From positions 2,914,001 to 2,978,000 of the forward strand of contig NZ_CP014007.2 in the NCBI RefSeq assembly GCF_001658025.2: DNA of 64,000 nucleotides, written 5' to 3'. The position numbers and the translations under genes were made by a program. Below, in pieces: positions 1-8,176 of the stretch; position 1 is the stretch's first letter, and each line of letters opens with the position of its first letter. Under the pieces are notes generated by a model. The model was given only the letters and a program-made list of their open reading frames with translations. It did not search any database and was not told the DNA's origin. Source of the DNA: Kosakonia oryzae (lineage in GTDB: Bacteria > Pseudomonadota > Gammaproteobacteria > Enterobacterales > Enterobacteriaceae).

Positions 1-66
1 AACGCGTACTGGGAACCCAATACCCAGCGCTGCCTCGATCGTCGTACCGGTCGCCAAATTCAGTAA
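1..66 (+). CDS. ynfB: YnfB (DUF1283) C-terminal end, truncated by window edge
   Basis: The first 21 codons end in TAA and read NAYWEPNTQRCLDRRTGRQIQ, closely matching the remembered C-terminus of E. coli YnfB, a small periplasmic DUF1283 protein of unknown function. The N-terminal part lies left of the window. In E. coli ynfB is followed by speG and ynfC; here chrA follows instead. The identification rests on the short tail plus the downstream ynfC/ynfD synteny. Confidence 0.8.
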   Translation, partial: NAYWEPNTQRCLDRRTGRQIQ

Positions 67-71
67 TTGCA

Positions 72-92
72 ACGGGCGCACACCGCGCCCGT
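72..92 (+). terminator. Hairpin after ynfB
   Basis: An 8-bp perfect stem (ACGGGCGC / GCGCCCGT) with a 5-nt loop lies just after the ynfB stop. The following tract is only CTTCC, so it is a weak intrinsic terminator or a 3'-end stabilising hairpin. Confidence 0.5.
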
Positions 93-217
93 CTTCCGCC
101 TTCATCCTCTTGCCCATAAATCTCTGCGCGTTGCCCGGCGCCTGATAACTTTTCTGTGGTACTGCCGGGGCTTACACCAGGCCAGATATCAGGTAAAAAA
201 TCTTGCCGACTGCAGGC

Positions 218-1582
218 TTATGAAAGAAACAGCAGATGAAGAGCCAGGCCCACAATCGCGCAACCGGCGATGACATGCGTCACTTTGGCTTTAAAGCGAA
301 ACAGAGCCATAGCCGCAGCCAGAGCAATCAGGGCCGCCACCCAGTCAACGTGGCCAGCTAACCCTTGTGGCCACAGCACATGATAACCAAAGAACAGCGC
401 CAGATTGAGAATGACGCCGACGACAGCGGCTGTTATCGCCGTGAGTGGCGCGGTGAATTTGATATCGTTGTGCGTTGTTTCAATAAAAGGTCCACCGGCA
501 AAAATAAATAAAAAAGAGGGCAGAAAAGTGAACCAGGTCACCACTATTGCGGCAATCACGCCCCCGAGGAAAAGATGCTCCGGCCCAAACACGGTATTGG
601 CATATCCGCCGACAAATCCGACAAAGGCGACAACCATAATTAAAGGACCGGGAGTGGTTTCTCCCAACGCCAGACCGTCAATCATCTGCGTAGGGGTTAG
701 CCAGTGATAATTAACGACTGCCCCCTGATAAATATAAGGCAGTACGGCATAAGCCCCACCAAAGGTGAGCAGCGCGGCTTTGGTAAAGAACCAGCCCATT
801 TGCGTTAGGGTATCTTCCCGGCCCAGAGTGAGATAAAGCGTCCCCATCGGCAGCAGCCACAAAAGAGCGCCAGCAATCACTATCCACATCAACCGTGACC
901 ATTTGAAAACGGCATGTTCCGGTGTCGGTGTATCATCATCAATCATGGCGGAGCCGTAAGATTTGTCGGTTCCGCTATGCGCACCGCCCCCTTTGAACCT
1001 CTCCGGGGAGAAACGCCCGCCGATGAAACCGATGAGCGCGGCCGACAAGACGATAATCGGGAACGGGATATTGAAAGCAAAGATCGCCACAAAAGCGGCT
1101 GCGGCAATGGCCCACTGGGTATTATTGCGTAACGCTCTGGTACCGATGCGGTGTGCCGCCTGTACGACAATCGCGGTGATCGCGGGTTTGATACCATAAA
1201 ATAATCCCATCACGACAGGTTGCTCGCCCCAGGCGATATAAATCCAGGAAAGCGCGATTAGCACCAACAGTGACGGCAGAACAAACAATGCCCCAGCCAC
1301 AATACCGCCCCAGGTACGATGCATCAGCCAGCCGATATACGTAGCCAGCTGCTGCGCTTCAGGTCCTGGCAGGACCATGCAGTAGTTCAATGCGTGCAGG
1401 AAACGTTGTTCGGAGATCCAGTGCCGGTTCTCCACCAGTTCCTGATGCATGATGGATATTTGTCCTGCCGGGCCGCCAAAACTGATAAATCCCAGCTTCA
1501 GCCAGAATAAAAATGCTTCCCGGAAACTGACTTGCTGAGGGCTTTCTGTATCGACCATAGCGAGCAACGGGCTTTTACTCAT
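218..1582 (-). CDS. chrA: Chromate efflux transporter, CHR family (ChrA-like)
   Basis: This 454-residue inner-membrane protein has the two-domain layout of long CHR-family proteins. The first half carries FISFGGPAGQ and LPGPEAQQLATYIG, and the second half repeats the pattern as LTFGGAYAVLPY and TTPGPLIMVVAFVGF. About ten to twelve hydrophobic segments are visible. Family members export chromate in a proton-motive-force-dependent way, and some may handle other oxyanions. No chrB-type regulator adjoins it. It sits on the opposite strand in the place that speG occupies in E. coli. The ATG at 1582 has no strong ribosome site, but homology begins within the first 25 residues. The family call is firm; chromate as substrate is inferred. 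Confidence 0.85.
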   Translation of the reverse strand: MSKSPLLAMVDTESPQQVSFREAFLFWLKLGFISFGGPAGQISIMHQELVENRHWISEQRFLHALNYCMVLPGPEAQQLATYIGWLMHRTWGGIVAGALFVLPSLLVLIALSWIYIAWGEQPVVMGLFYGIKPAITAIVVQAAHRIGTRALRNNTQWAIAAAAFVAIFAFNIPFPIIVLSAALIGFIGGRFSPERFKGGGAHSGTDKSYGSAMIDDDTPTPEHAVFKWSRLMWIVIAGALLWLLPMGTLYLTLGREDTLTQMGWFFTKAALLTFGGAYAVLPYIYQGAVVNYHWLTPTQMIDGLALGETTPGPLIMVVAFVGFVGGYANTVFGPEHLFLGGVIAAIVVTWFTFLPSFLFIFAGGPFIETTHNDIKFTAPLTAITAAVVGVILNLALFFGYHVLWPQGLAGHVDWVAALIALAAAMALFRFKAKVTHVIAGCAIVGLALHLLFLS

Positions 1583-1610
1583 GGTGCGCGGATCTCATTT
1601 GGAAAGTCAT

Positions 1611-1807
1611 TTACAGGCGGTCAAACAGTGTCGATGCTGTCTCCGGCAGCTTGTCATCGTCCATGATGTTTGCCCGTTCAACGCCGCCACCTCTGGTGGC
1701 TGAACTCCGCCAATAGCCAGATTATTTTGCGATAAAACCACTGTTACGCGCCCCTCAACCAACCGCCTCAGGGGCTCATTGCCATGACGGTCAGGAACCG
1801 TCTGCCA
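1611..1807 (-). pseudogene. Possible frameshifted gene remnant upstream of chrA
   Basis: On the minus strand, one frame reads continuously from just after a TAG (1808-1810) through a protein-like stretch including RRLVEGRVTVVLSQNNLAIG and PPEVAALNG. Another frame continues DDDKLPETASTLFDRL and ends at a TAA at 1611-1613. Joining them needs one frameshift near 1660. No start codon or ribosome site is visible. I do not recognise the parent gene; it may be a leftover from the event that placed chrA here, or chance. Confidence 0.25.
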
Positions 1808-1839
1808 CTACCGCGCACTCAGCGCGGCGGTGGCCTGGA

Positions 1840-2562
1840 TCAATAATAGGCGATGGTATTTTTGATGCTGTATTTGTGGGTAACTTGCGGGGAAACGCTC
1901 AGATCGACAACGTCCAGCGTGCAGCTCAACGGATTATCGTGGCTGTCGTAGTCGCAGGTCTGTTTCACGCTGCCGAGCGGCTTGTCATTCAGCGTGCTGA
2001 GCGATGTGTAATCGAGTTTTTTCCGTTTGTCTTTCGAGGGTGTAGAGGCCACCGTCAGATGCTCGTCCTTCGAGGTCGTGGATTTGCCCAGCGGGTAACC
2101 CTCCTCATCGTAACGGTATTTCACTTCCATCTCTTTCCCGGTCGCCAGCACGACAAAACCGTTGTCATCGGTGTCCCACGTCACGCCCGCCGCCGGAAAC
2201 TCAGCTAACTGGCATTTACCCTGCAAGCGCAGCCGCTTCTCTTTCGTTTCCGCATCGAGATAATAATTGGCATCCAGCACCAGCGCGACGCCGCTGTTGT
2301 TCTCCAGATCGTGCAGTTCCAGCGTATCGAAACAGCCCTCTTTCGACATCGTTCCGCTGACGCGTTTTGTGACTTCACCCTTCTCATTTAACAGTGTCTG
2401 GCTGAACTCTTTCACCGGGCCACGTAGCGGATCAAAATCGAATTCATTGGAGAAGCTCGCCATTTCTGGCGTAAACGATACCGGTTCCTTCGCGTCATCA
2501 CATCCGGCAAGCAATGCCGCCACAGCGATGAGCAATAGCTGTTTTTTCAATGGGTTCACCAC
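1840..2562 (-). CDS. ynfC: YnfC-like lipoprotein (UPF0257)
   Basis: The protein is strongly similar to E. coli YnfC; the segments SFTPEMASFSNEFDFDPLRG and LDANYY are conserved and it ends KNTIAYY. A lipoprotein signal is clear: basic KKQ, a hydrophobic run, then the lipobox LLAGC. No ATG lies at the proper place. GTG at 2562 or 2559, or TTG at 2550, gives a signal peptide of normal size, so a non-ATG start is likely; an ATG at 2619 would add an unusual N-terminal extension. No function is established for the family. It is divergent from ynfD, as in E. coli. Confidence 0.85.
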   Translation of the reverse strand: MVNPLKKQLLLIAVAALLAGCDDAKEPVSFTPEMASFSNEFDFDPLRGPVKEFSQTLLNEKGEVTKRVSGTMSKEGCFDTLELHDLENNSGVALVLDANYYLDAETKEKRLRLQGKCQLAEFPAAGVTWDTDDNGFVVLATGKEMEVKYRYDEEGYPLGKSTTSKDEHLTVASTPSKDKRKKLDYTSLSTLNDKPLGSVKQTCDYDSHDNPLSCTLDVVDLSVSPQVTHKYSIKNTIAYY

Positions 2563-2833
2563 ATTTTTCTTCTGGATTGCGCCTATCTTAGCAAAATCTT
2601 TACATATTCGGGCAACCACTTATTTGTCTTACGGCCTAAAACCGGCCAGCGCATAGCGACTGCCCACCAAATTTAGTAGCCGGAGCGGTCGTAAAACGAC
2701 GACGGCTATGTGTACCGCCGCAGATAGCGTTTCTGCCGAATCTGCGATCGCATCGTCAGATAATTCAGAGATTTAACCGGACCTGATGCGGAAACTGCTA
2801 AGCTTACTGCGGGCAAAACTGAAGGAGATGAGA

Positions 2834-3115
2834 ATGCAATATTCACGTTGGTTATGTGCATTACTGCTGGCGGGCGCGGTTCCTGCCTTTGCTGCGCCCG
2901 ATTCATGCGAGCGGGTCAAGGCGGATATCCAGCAGCGCATCATTAATAATGGCGTCCCGGAATCGGGATTCAGCCTGACAATTGTACCGAATGACCAGGC
3001 AGACCAGGCCGGTTCGCAAGTGGTGGGCCACTGTGCGAATGACACCTACAAAATTCTCTACACCCGCAACAGCGGCGCTACCCCACAGAACGATCAGGGC
3101 GCCGGCACGCAATAA
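2834..3115 (+). CDS. ynfD: YnfD-like small periplasmic protein (DUF1161)
   Basis: This 93-residue protein begins with a Sec signal peptide (MQYSRWLCALLLAGAVPAFA). The mature part has two cysteines, DSCERVKADI and GHCANDTYKI, which probably form a disulfide, as expected for DUF1161 proteins. The AAGGAG at 2822-2827 lies 6 nt before the ATG at 2834 and decides the start over the upstream ATGs at 2786 and 2828. Position between ynfC and ynfE matches E. coli. Function is unknown. Confidence 0.85.
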   Translation: MQYSRWLCALLLAGAVPAFAAPDSCERVKADIQQRIINNGVPESGFSLTIVPNDQADQAGSQVVGHCANDTYKILYTRNSGATPQNDQGAGTQ

Positions 3116-3122
3116 AATATAA

Positions 3123-3143
3123 CCCCCCTGAATATCTGGGGGG
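3123..3143. terminator. Hairpin after ynfD
   Basis: Six C residues and six G residues flank a 9-nt loop directly after the ynfD stop. The tract after it (TCTCCCC) is poor in T, so this is a weak or factor-assisted terminator. Confidence 0.45.
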
Positions 3144-3155
3144 TCTCCCCTGCAG

Positions 3156-3204
3156 TTGATCGTGGTTAAAAATTACGTACCCCCAAAGAGTTACCATAAG
3201 CACT
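3156..3204 (+). promoter_or_regulatory. Probable FNR-activated class II promoter of ynfEGH-dmsD
   Basis: TTGAT-CGTG-GTTAA at 3156-3169 matches the FNR consensus TTGAT-N4-ATCAA at 8 of 10 positions. Its centre (3162.5) is 41.5 nt upstream of 3204, and a possible -10 hexamer TACCAT lies at 3192-3197, exactly the class II spacing. E. coli ynfE is FNR-activated, and fnr is encoded at 48.5 kb. The site and spacing are seen; regulation is inferred. Confidence 0.6.
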
Positions 3205-3269
3205 TCGTTAGCCTGCTTTTAATATGAGCGGGTAATTTCTTTTTATTATAAATAATAATGGAGTGAGCT

Positions 3270-5708
3270 ATGTCCGACACTGAACACCAGGGGGGGATCA
3301 GCCGACGAACGTTGGTGAAATCTACTGCGTTGGGATCGCTTGCACTCGCAGCGGGTGCAATCTCCCTTCCTTTCGGCATGCGCTCAGCCGCTGCCGCCGT
3401 ACAACAAGCCATGCAACCCGCACCCGATAAAGTCGTCTGGGGCGCCTGCTCAGTAAACTGTGGTAGCCGCTGCGCTTTACGCTTACATGTGCGCGATGAT
3501 GAAGTGTACTGGGTGGAAACTGATAATACCGGCGATGATATTTACGGTAACCATCAGGTCCGCGCCTGCCTGCGCGGGCGTTCGATTCGCCGCCGCATCA
3601 ATCATCCGGATCGTCTTAATTACCCGATGAAGCGCGTGGGTAAACGCGGTGAAGGCAAATTCGTGCGCATTAGCTGGGACGAAGCCCTCGATACGATTGC
3701 CAACAGCCTGAAAAGCGTGGTGCAGAAATACGGTAACGAAGCGGTTTACATTAACTACTCTTCCGGCATCGTTGGCGGCAATATTACCCGCTCTTCGCCC
3801 TCCGCCTCGGTCATTGCCCGTCTGATGGCGCTGTACGGCGGTTTTCTTAACCAGTACGGTACTTACAGCACCGCGCAAATCTCCTGCGCGATGCCTTATA
3901 CCTACGGCTCCAACGACGGCAACAGCACCTCGGATATCGAAAACACCAAACTGGTGGTGATGTTCGGCAATAACCCGGCGGAAACCCGCATGAGCGGCGG
4001 CGGTATCACTTACTTTCTTGAACAGGCGCGTGAACGCTCGAATGCGCGGATGATTGTTATCGATCCACGCTATACCGATACGGCTGCCGGCCGTGAAGAT
4101 GAGTGGGTGCCGATTCGTCCGGGTACCGATGCCGCGCTGGTCGCGGGCATGGCCTGGGTATTGATCAGTGAAAACCTCGTCGACCAGCCATTCCTCGATA
4201 AATATTGTGTCGGTTACGATGAGAAAACCCTGCCCGCCGATGCGCCTGCCAACAGCCACTACAAAGCGTATATTCTCGGTCAGGGCGAAGATGGTATCGC
4301 CAAAACGCCGCAGTGGGCATCGCGCATTACTGGTATTCCGGCCGATAAAATTATTAAGCTGGCGCGGGAAATTGGCAGCGCCAAACCGGCCTATATTTGT
4401 CAGGGCTGGGGGCCGCAGCGTCAGGCCAACGGCGAGTTAACTTCGCGTGCCATCGCCATGCTGCCGATCCTCACCGGTAACGTGGGCATTAACGGCGGCA
4501 ACAGCGGCGCACGTGAATCCACTTACACCATTACCATCGAACGTATGCCGATGCCGGAAAACCCGGTGAAAACGGCGATTTCCTGCTTTACCTGGACGGA
4601 TGCCATTGCCCGCGGCCCGGAAATGACCGCCAAACGCGACGGTGTGCGCGGCAAAGATAAACTCGATGTGCCGATCAAATTTATCTGGAACTACGCCGGT
4701 AACACCATCACCAATCAGCACGGCGATATCAACCGAACCCACGACATCCTGCAGGACGACAGCAAATGCGAAATGATTGTGGTCATTGAGAACTTTATGA
4801 CCTCTTCGGCGATGTATGCCGACATTCTGCTGCCGGATCTCATGACCGTTGAACAGGAAGACATTATTCCGAACGACTACGCAGGGAATATGGGCTATCT
4901 GATCTTCCTGCAGCCGGTCACCGCGCCGAAATTCGAGCGCAAACCGATCTACTGGATTACCAGCGAAATCGCCCGTCGTCTGGGGCCGGATATCTACCAG
5001 AAATTCACCGAAGGCCGTACCCAGCAAGAGTGGCTGAAATATCTGTACGCCAAAATGGTCGCCAGAGATCCGCAGTTGCCCTCCTATGAAGCGCTCAAAG
5101 CGATGGGGATTTATAAGCGCAAAGATCCGAACGGACACTTTGTCGCTTACAAAAAATTCCGCGATGATCCGGTCGCTAACCCGCTGAAAACGCCCTCTGG
5201 CAAAATTGAAATCTACTCCAGCCAACTGGCGAACATCGCCAGTAGCTGGGAGCTGGAGAAAGACGAAGTCATCAGTCCGCTGCCGGTTTACGCCTCAACC
5301 TTTGAAGGCTGGGACGATCCGGCGCGCGAGAAATTCCCGTTGCAACTGTTCGGGTTCCACTACAAAGCCCGTACGCACTCCAGCTACGGCAACATTGATG
5401 TGCTGAAAGAGGCCTGCCGCCAGGAAGTGTGGATCAACCCTATTGATGCTGAGCGTCGCGGTATCAAGCATGGCGATATGGTGCGCGTCTTTAACGAGCG
5501 CGGTGAAGTGCGCATAGCAGCGAAAGTGACGCCGCGCATCATGCCGGGCGTCAGCGCCATGGGCCAGGGCGCCTGGCACCAGGCCAACATGGACGGTGAC
5601 CGTGTCGATCATGGTGGCTGCGTGAATACGCTGACCACCCACCGCCCGTCGCCGCTGGCGAAAGGCAATCCGCAGCACACCAATCTGGTCGACATTCAGA
5701 AGGTTTGA
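3270..5708 (+). CDS. ynfE: YnfE, DmsA-type molybdopterin reductase catalytic subunit
   Basis: This 812-residue periplasmic catalytic subunit uses a bis-MGD molybdenum cofactor. A Tat signal (SRRTLVK, residues 11-17) precedes an Ala-rich cleavage region. Cysteines 60, 64, 68 and 100 give the Cx3Cx3Cx31C pattern for an N-terminal [4Fe-4S] cluster. Ser200 in YGTYSTAQ is at the expected Mo-ligand position of DmsA. It is much closer to E. coli YnfE than to YnfF or DmsA. E. coli has tandem ynfE-ynfF; here only one copy exists. E. coli YnfE/F are paralogues of DMSO reductase, and selenate reduction has been linked to them in enterobacteria. The start follows GGAGTGAGCT. First gene of the ynfEGH-dmsD operon. 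Confidence 0.95.
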   Translation: MSDTEHQGGISRRTLVKSTALGSLALAAGAISLPFGMRSAAAAVQQAMQPAPDKVVWGACSVNCGSRCALRLHVRDDEVYWVETDNTGDDIYGNHQVRACLRGRSIRRRINHPDRLNYPMKRVGKRGEGKFVRISWDEALDTIANSLKSVVQKYGNEAVYINYSSGIVGGNITRSSPSASVIARLMALYGGFLNQYGTYSTAQISCAMPYTYGSNDGNSTSDIENTKLVVMFGNNPAETRMSGGGITYFLEQARERSNARMIVIDPRYTDTAAGREDEWVPIRPGTDAALVAGMAWVLISENLVDQPFLDKYCVGYDEKTLPADAPANSHYKAYILGQGEDGIAKTPQWASRITGIPADKIIKLAREIGSAKPAYICQGWGPQRQANGELTSRAIAMLPILTGNVGINGGNSGARESTYTITIERMPMPENPVKTAISCFTWTDAIARGPEMTAKRDGVRGKDKLDVPIKFIWNYAGNTITNQHGDINRTHDILQDDSKCEMIVVIENFMTSSAMYADILLPDLMTVEQEDIIPNDYAGNMGYLIFLQPVTAPKFERKPIYWITSEIARRLGPDIYQKFTEGRTQQEWLKYLYAKMVARDPQLPSYEALKAMGIYKRKDPNGHFVAYKKFRDDPVANPLKTPSGKIEIYSSQLANIASSWELEKDEVISPLPVYASTFEGWDDPAREKFPLQLFGFHYKARTHSSYGNIDVLKEACRQEVWINPIDAERRGIKHGDMVRVFNERGEVRIAAKVTPRIMPGVSAMGQGAWHQANMDGDRVDHGGCVNTLTTHRPSPLAKGNPQHTNLVDIQKV

Positions 5709-5718
5709 GGAGTAACCG

Positions 5719-6336
5719 ATGACAACTCAGTATGGATTTTTTATTGACTCCAGCCGTTGCACCGGTTGCAAAACCTGCGAGCTGGCCTGTAAAGATTACA
5801 AAGATTTAACCCCGGACGTCAGCTTCCGCCGCGTGTATGAATATGCTGGCGGCAACTGGCAGGAAGATAACGGTATCTGGCACCAGAACGTCTTTGCTTA
5901 CTACCTCTCGATCTCCTGCAACCATTGTGAAGATCCGGCCTGCACCAAAGTCTGCCCAAGCGGCGCGATGCATAAGCGTGAAGATGGTTTTGTGGTGGTG
6001 GACGAAGATGTCTGCATCGGCTGCCGTTACTGCCATATGGCCTGCCCCTACGGCGCGCCGCAATACAATGCCGCGAAGGGACACATGACCAAATGCGACG
6101 GCTGCCACGATCGTGTCGCAGAAGGGAAAAAACCCATCTGCGTCGAATCCTGCCCGCTGCGCGCGCTGGATTTCGGCCCAATCGAGGAACTGCGTAAACA
6201 ACACGGTTCGCTTGCCGCCGTCGCCCCTTTCCCGGCAGCGCACTTTACCCGGCCGAATATCGTGATCAAACCTAACGCCAATAGCCGCCCGACGGGTGAT
6301 ACCACCGGCTATCTGGCCAATCCGCAGGAGGTATAA
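5719..6336 (+). CDS. ynfG: YnfG, DmsB-type iron-sulfur electron-transfer subunit
   Basis: The 205-residue protein has four cysteine groups for four [4Fe-4S] clusters: CTGCKTCELAC, CNHCEDPACTKVCP, CIGCRYCHMACP, and a last group starting CDGCHDR and ending CVESCP. It would pass electrons from the membrane anchor to YnfE. It has no signal peptide, so, as for DmsB, it should be exported with the Tat-bearing catalytic subunit. It starts 10 nt after ynfE with GAGGAG as ribosome site and overlaps no neighbour. Confidence 0.95.
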   Translation: MTTQYGFFIDSSRCTGCKTCELACKDYKDLTPDVSFRRVYEYAGGNWQEDNGIWHQNVFAYYLSISCNHCEDPACTKVCPSGAMHKREDGFVVVDEDVCIGCRYCHMACPYGAPQYNAAKGHMTKCDGCHDRVAEGKKPICVESCPLRALDFGPIEELRKQHGSLAAVAPFPAAHFTRPNIVIKPNANSRPTGDTTGYLANPQEV

Positions 6337-6337
6337 G

Positions 6338-7195
6338 ATGGGAAACGGATGGCATGAGTGGCCGCTGGTACTGTTCACGGTACTGGGCCAGTGTGTGGCT
6401 GGCGGCCTGATTGTAAGCGGTATCGTCTGGATGAACGCCAACGACGATCGTATCGGGCAAGTGCGCATTGTGCGCAGCCAGGTTCTCCTCTGGGTGCTGA
6501 TGGGCATGGGTTTTATCGCCTCGATGATGCACCTCGGTTCGCCGCTACGCGCCTTTAACTCGCTGAACCGCGTCGGTGCATCGGCGCTCAGTAATGAAAT
6601 CGCCGCCGGTTCTCTGTTCTTCGCCGTCGGGGGGTTCTGGTGGCTGGTAAGCTGGCTGGGGAAAATGCCCGCCACTATAAGCCGCATCTGGCTGGCGATC
6701 AGCATGTTGCTTGGCGTGCTGTTTGTCTGGGCAATGACGCGGGTCTATCAAATCGACACCGTGCCGACCTGGCATAACGGCTACACCACGGCAGCATTTT
6801 TCCTGACCATGCTGGTGGGCGGCCCGCTGCTGGCCGCGCTGCTACTGCGTCTGGCGGGTATCCGTTTTCGCGCCTCGCGCTTCGCCGCGTTAAGCGTTGC
6901 GGCGTTTATCGCCAGCATTGCCGTAGTGATGCTGCAAAGCCAGCAACTGGGCGAGATCCACAGTTCCGTCCAGCAGGCGGTCGCGCTGGTACCGGATTAC
7001 GCTATGTTGCAGGTGGTGCGACTGCTGCTGGTTGCGCTCGGTCTGGGCTGCTGGATCTGCCCGCTGGTGATGCGTAAACAGCCGCAGGTGCTTAGCCTGC
7101 TGCTTGGCATCGTGCTGGTCGCCGCCGGGGAGGTGATCGGGCGCGGTCTGTTTTATGGGCTGCATATGACCGTGGGCGTCGCCGTTGCCGGCTGA
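6338..7195 (+). CDS. ynfH: YnfH, DmsC-type membrane anchor subunit
   Basis: This 285-residue polytopic membrane protein of the DmsC family has about eight hydrophobic segments. It would oxidise menaquinol and anchor the YnfEG dimer at the periplasmic face. The start at 6338 is chosen because GCAGGAGGT lies just upstream; it comes 1 nt after the ynfG stop. The N-terminus MGNGWHEWPLVLFTVLGQ is typical of the family. Confidence 0.93.
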   Translation: MGNGWHEWPLVLFTVLGQCVAGGLIVSGIVWMNANDDRIGQVRIVRSQVLLWVLMGMGFIASMMHLGSPLRAFNSLNRVGASALSNEIAAGSLFFAVGGFWWLVSWLGKMPATISRIWLAISMLLGVLFVWAMTRVYQIDTVPTWHNGYTTAAFFLTMLVGGPLLAALLLRLAGIRFRASRFAALSVAAFIASIAVVMLQSQQLGEIHSSVQQAVALVPDYAMLQVVRLLLVALGLGCWICPLVMRKQPQVLSLLLGIVLVAAGEVIGRGLFYGLHMTVGVAVAG

Positions 7196-7207
7196 TAATG
7201 TTCGCAC

Positions 7208-7262
7208 CCGGCCTGCGTGTACCGCATGATGCGCAGGCCGGATAAACACTGCGCCATCCGGC
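7208..7262. repeat. REP/BIME palindromic elements between ynfH and dmsD
   Basis: Two adjoining palindromes share their middle. The first has stem CCGGCCTGCG / CGCAGGCCGG (7208-7241). The second is GCCGGAT...ATCCGGC (about 7237-7262) with the enterobacterial REP core TAAACACTGCGCC. Such elements commonly lie in operons, where they stabilise upstream mRNA or lower downstream expression. Confidence 0.8.
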
Positions 7263-7280
7263 AATTTTTCAGGATCAAAC

Positions 7281-7892
7281 ATGACTGACCTAACCAGTGA
7301 AAATTTTATCGTGACCGCCCGCGTTCTGGGCGCGCTGTTTTACTACCCGCCGCAGAGCGAGCAGTGCCAGCCGCTGGTTGCCGCGTTCACGCGGGGCGAC
7401 TGGGCAGAACAGTGGCCGCTCCCGCAAACCGACCTTGCCCCGCTGGTGGCTGAGTTCGCCGCGCCCTGTGACGAACCGCTGTCTGAAGCCTGGCAGCGCC
7501 TGTTTATTGGCCCGTGGGCGCTGCCTGCGCCGCCGTGGGGTTCCGTATGGCTGGATAAAGAATCTGTGCTGTTTGGCGATTCCACACTGGCGCTGCGCCA
7601 GTGGATGCGGGAAAACAATATCGCCTTCGACAGCCAGCAAAATGAACCGGAGGATCACTTCGGCACTCTGCTGTTACTGGCGGCGTGGCTGGCTGAAGAA
7701 GGAAATACCTCCGCCTGCGATCGGCTACTGGCCTGGCATCTGCTGCCGTGGGCCGGGCGTTTTCTGACGGTGTTTACCGACGAAGCGCAGCATCCATTCT
7801 GGCGCGCAGCTGGAAAACTGGCTCAATTGACGCTCGCGCAGTGGCAATCTCACTTACTGATTCCGGTCGCACAAAAACCGCTGTTTCGTTAA
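7281..7892 (+). CDS. dmsD: DmsD, Tat proofreading chaperone for YnfE/DmsA
   Basis: The 203-residue protein belongs to the TorD/DmsD chaperone family, which binds the twin-arginine leader of the catalytic subunit until cofactor loading is finished. Family signatures include the E-W-R-L-F-I-G-P-like stretch (AWQRLFIGPWALPAPPWGSVW) and EPEDHFG near residue 122. It ends the ynf operon, separated from ynfH by the REP elements. A torD/dmsD relative at 44.8-45.4 kb serves the other operon. Confidence 0.93.
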   Translation: MTDLTSENFIVTARVLGALFYYPPQSEQCQPLVAAFTRGDWAEQWPLPQTDLAPLVAEFAAPCDEPLSEAWQRLFIGPWALPAPPWGSVWLDKESVLFGDSTLALRQWMRENNIAFDSQQNEPEDHFGTLLLLAAWLAEEGNTSACDRLLAWHLLPWAGRFLTVFTDEAQHPFWRAAGKLAQLTLAQWQSHLLIPVAQKPLFR

Positions 7893-8176
7893 TCCTTTCC
7901 CGGTGTAACCGCCGGGATTTTCACACTTCCCTTTCATCTGCATGTGACAACGTCACTTTGATACTGCGTTTTTAAGACAATTCATTACTTACGGTTCGCA
8001 ACCGTGGCCTCATCAGGTCTGGCGTCACACCTGGCTCCGGCCGGGCGGAAAGGAAATCCCCCCTGAACTGGAATCCTTCCCAGGCGCTTGCTATAGGTCA
8101 TGCACCCTGCCAAACATGGCATAACAACACGCAACGCCCGTTGCCATAACGCATGCAATCAGGGAGATACACTGCA
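7893..8176 (+). promoter_or_regulatory. Structured leader upstream of the osmU-type operon
   Basis: This 284-nt gap holds several stems: ACGGTT-cgc-AACCGT (near 7990), CAGGT...ACCTG (near 8015-8032), and a conserved-looking stretch CCGGGCGGAAAGGAAATCCC followed by CCCTGAAC. The pattern suggests a structured 5' leader. A likeness to the molybdenum-cofactor (Moco) RNA motif was considered from memory but is uncertain, and that RNA would be an odd regulator for a solute transporter. No ORF is convincing here. Confidence 0.35.

Noticed and set aside
3483-4259. Long minus-strand ORF inside ynfE, with similar ones at 4437-5225 and 5295-5678
   Set aside because: They are antisense to a conserved coding sequence, rich in His/Arg/Gly from codon-position bias, and have no family resemblance or ribosome sites.
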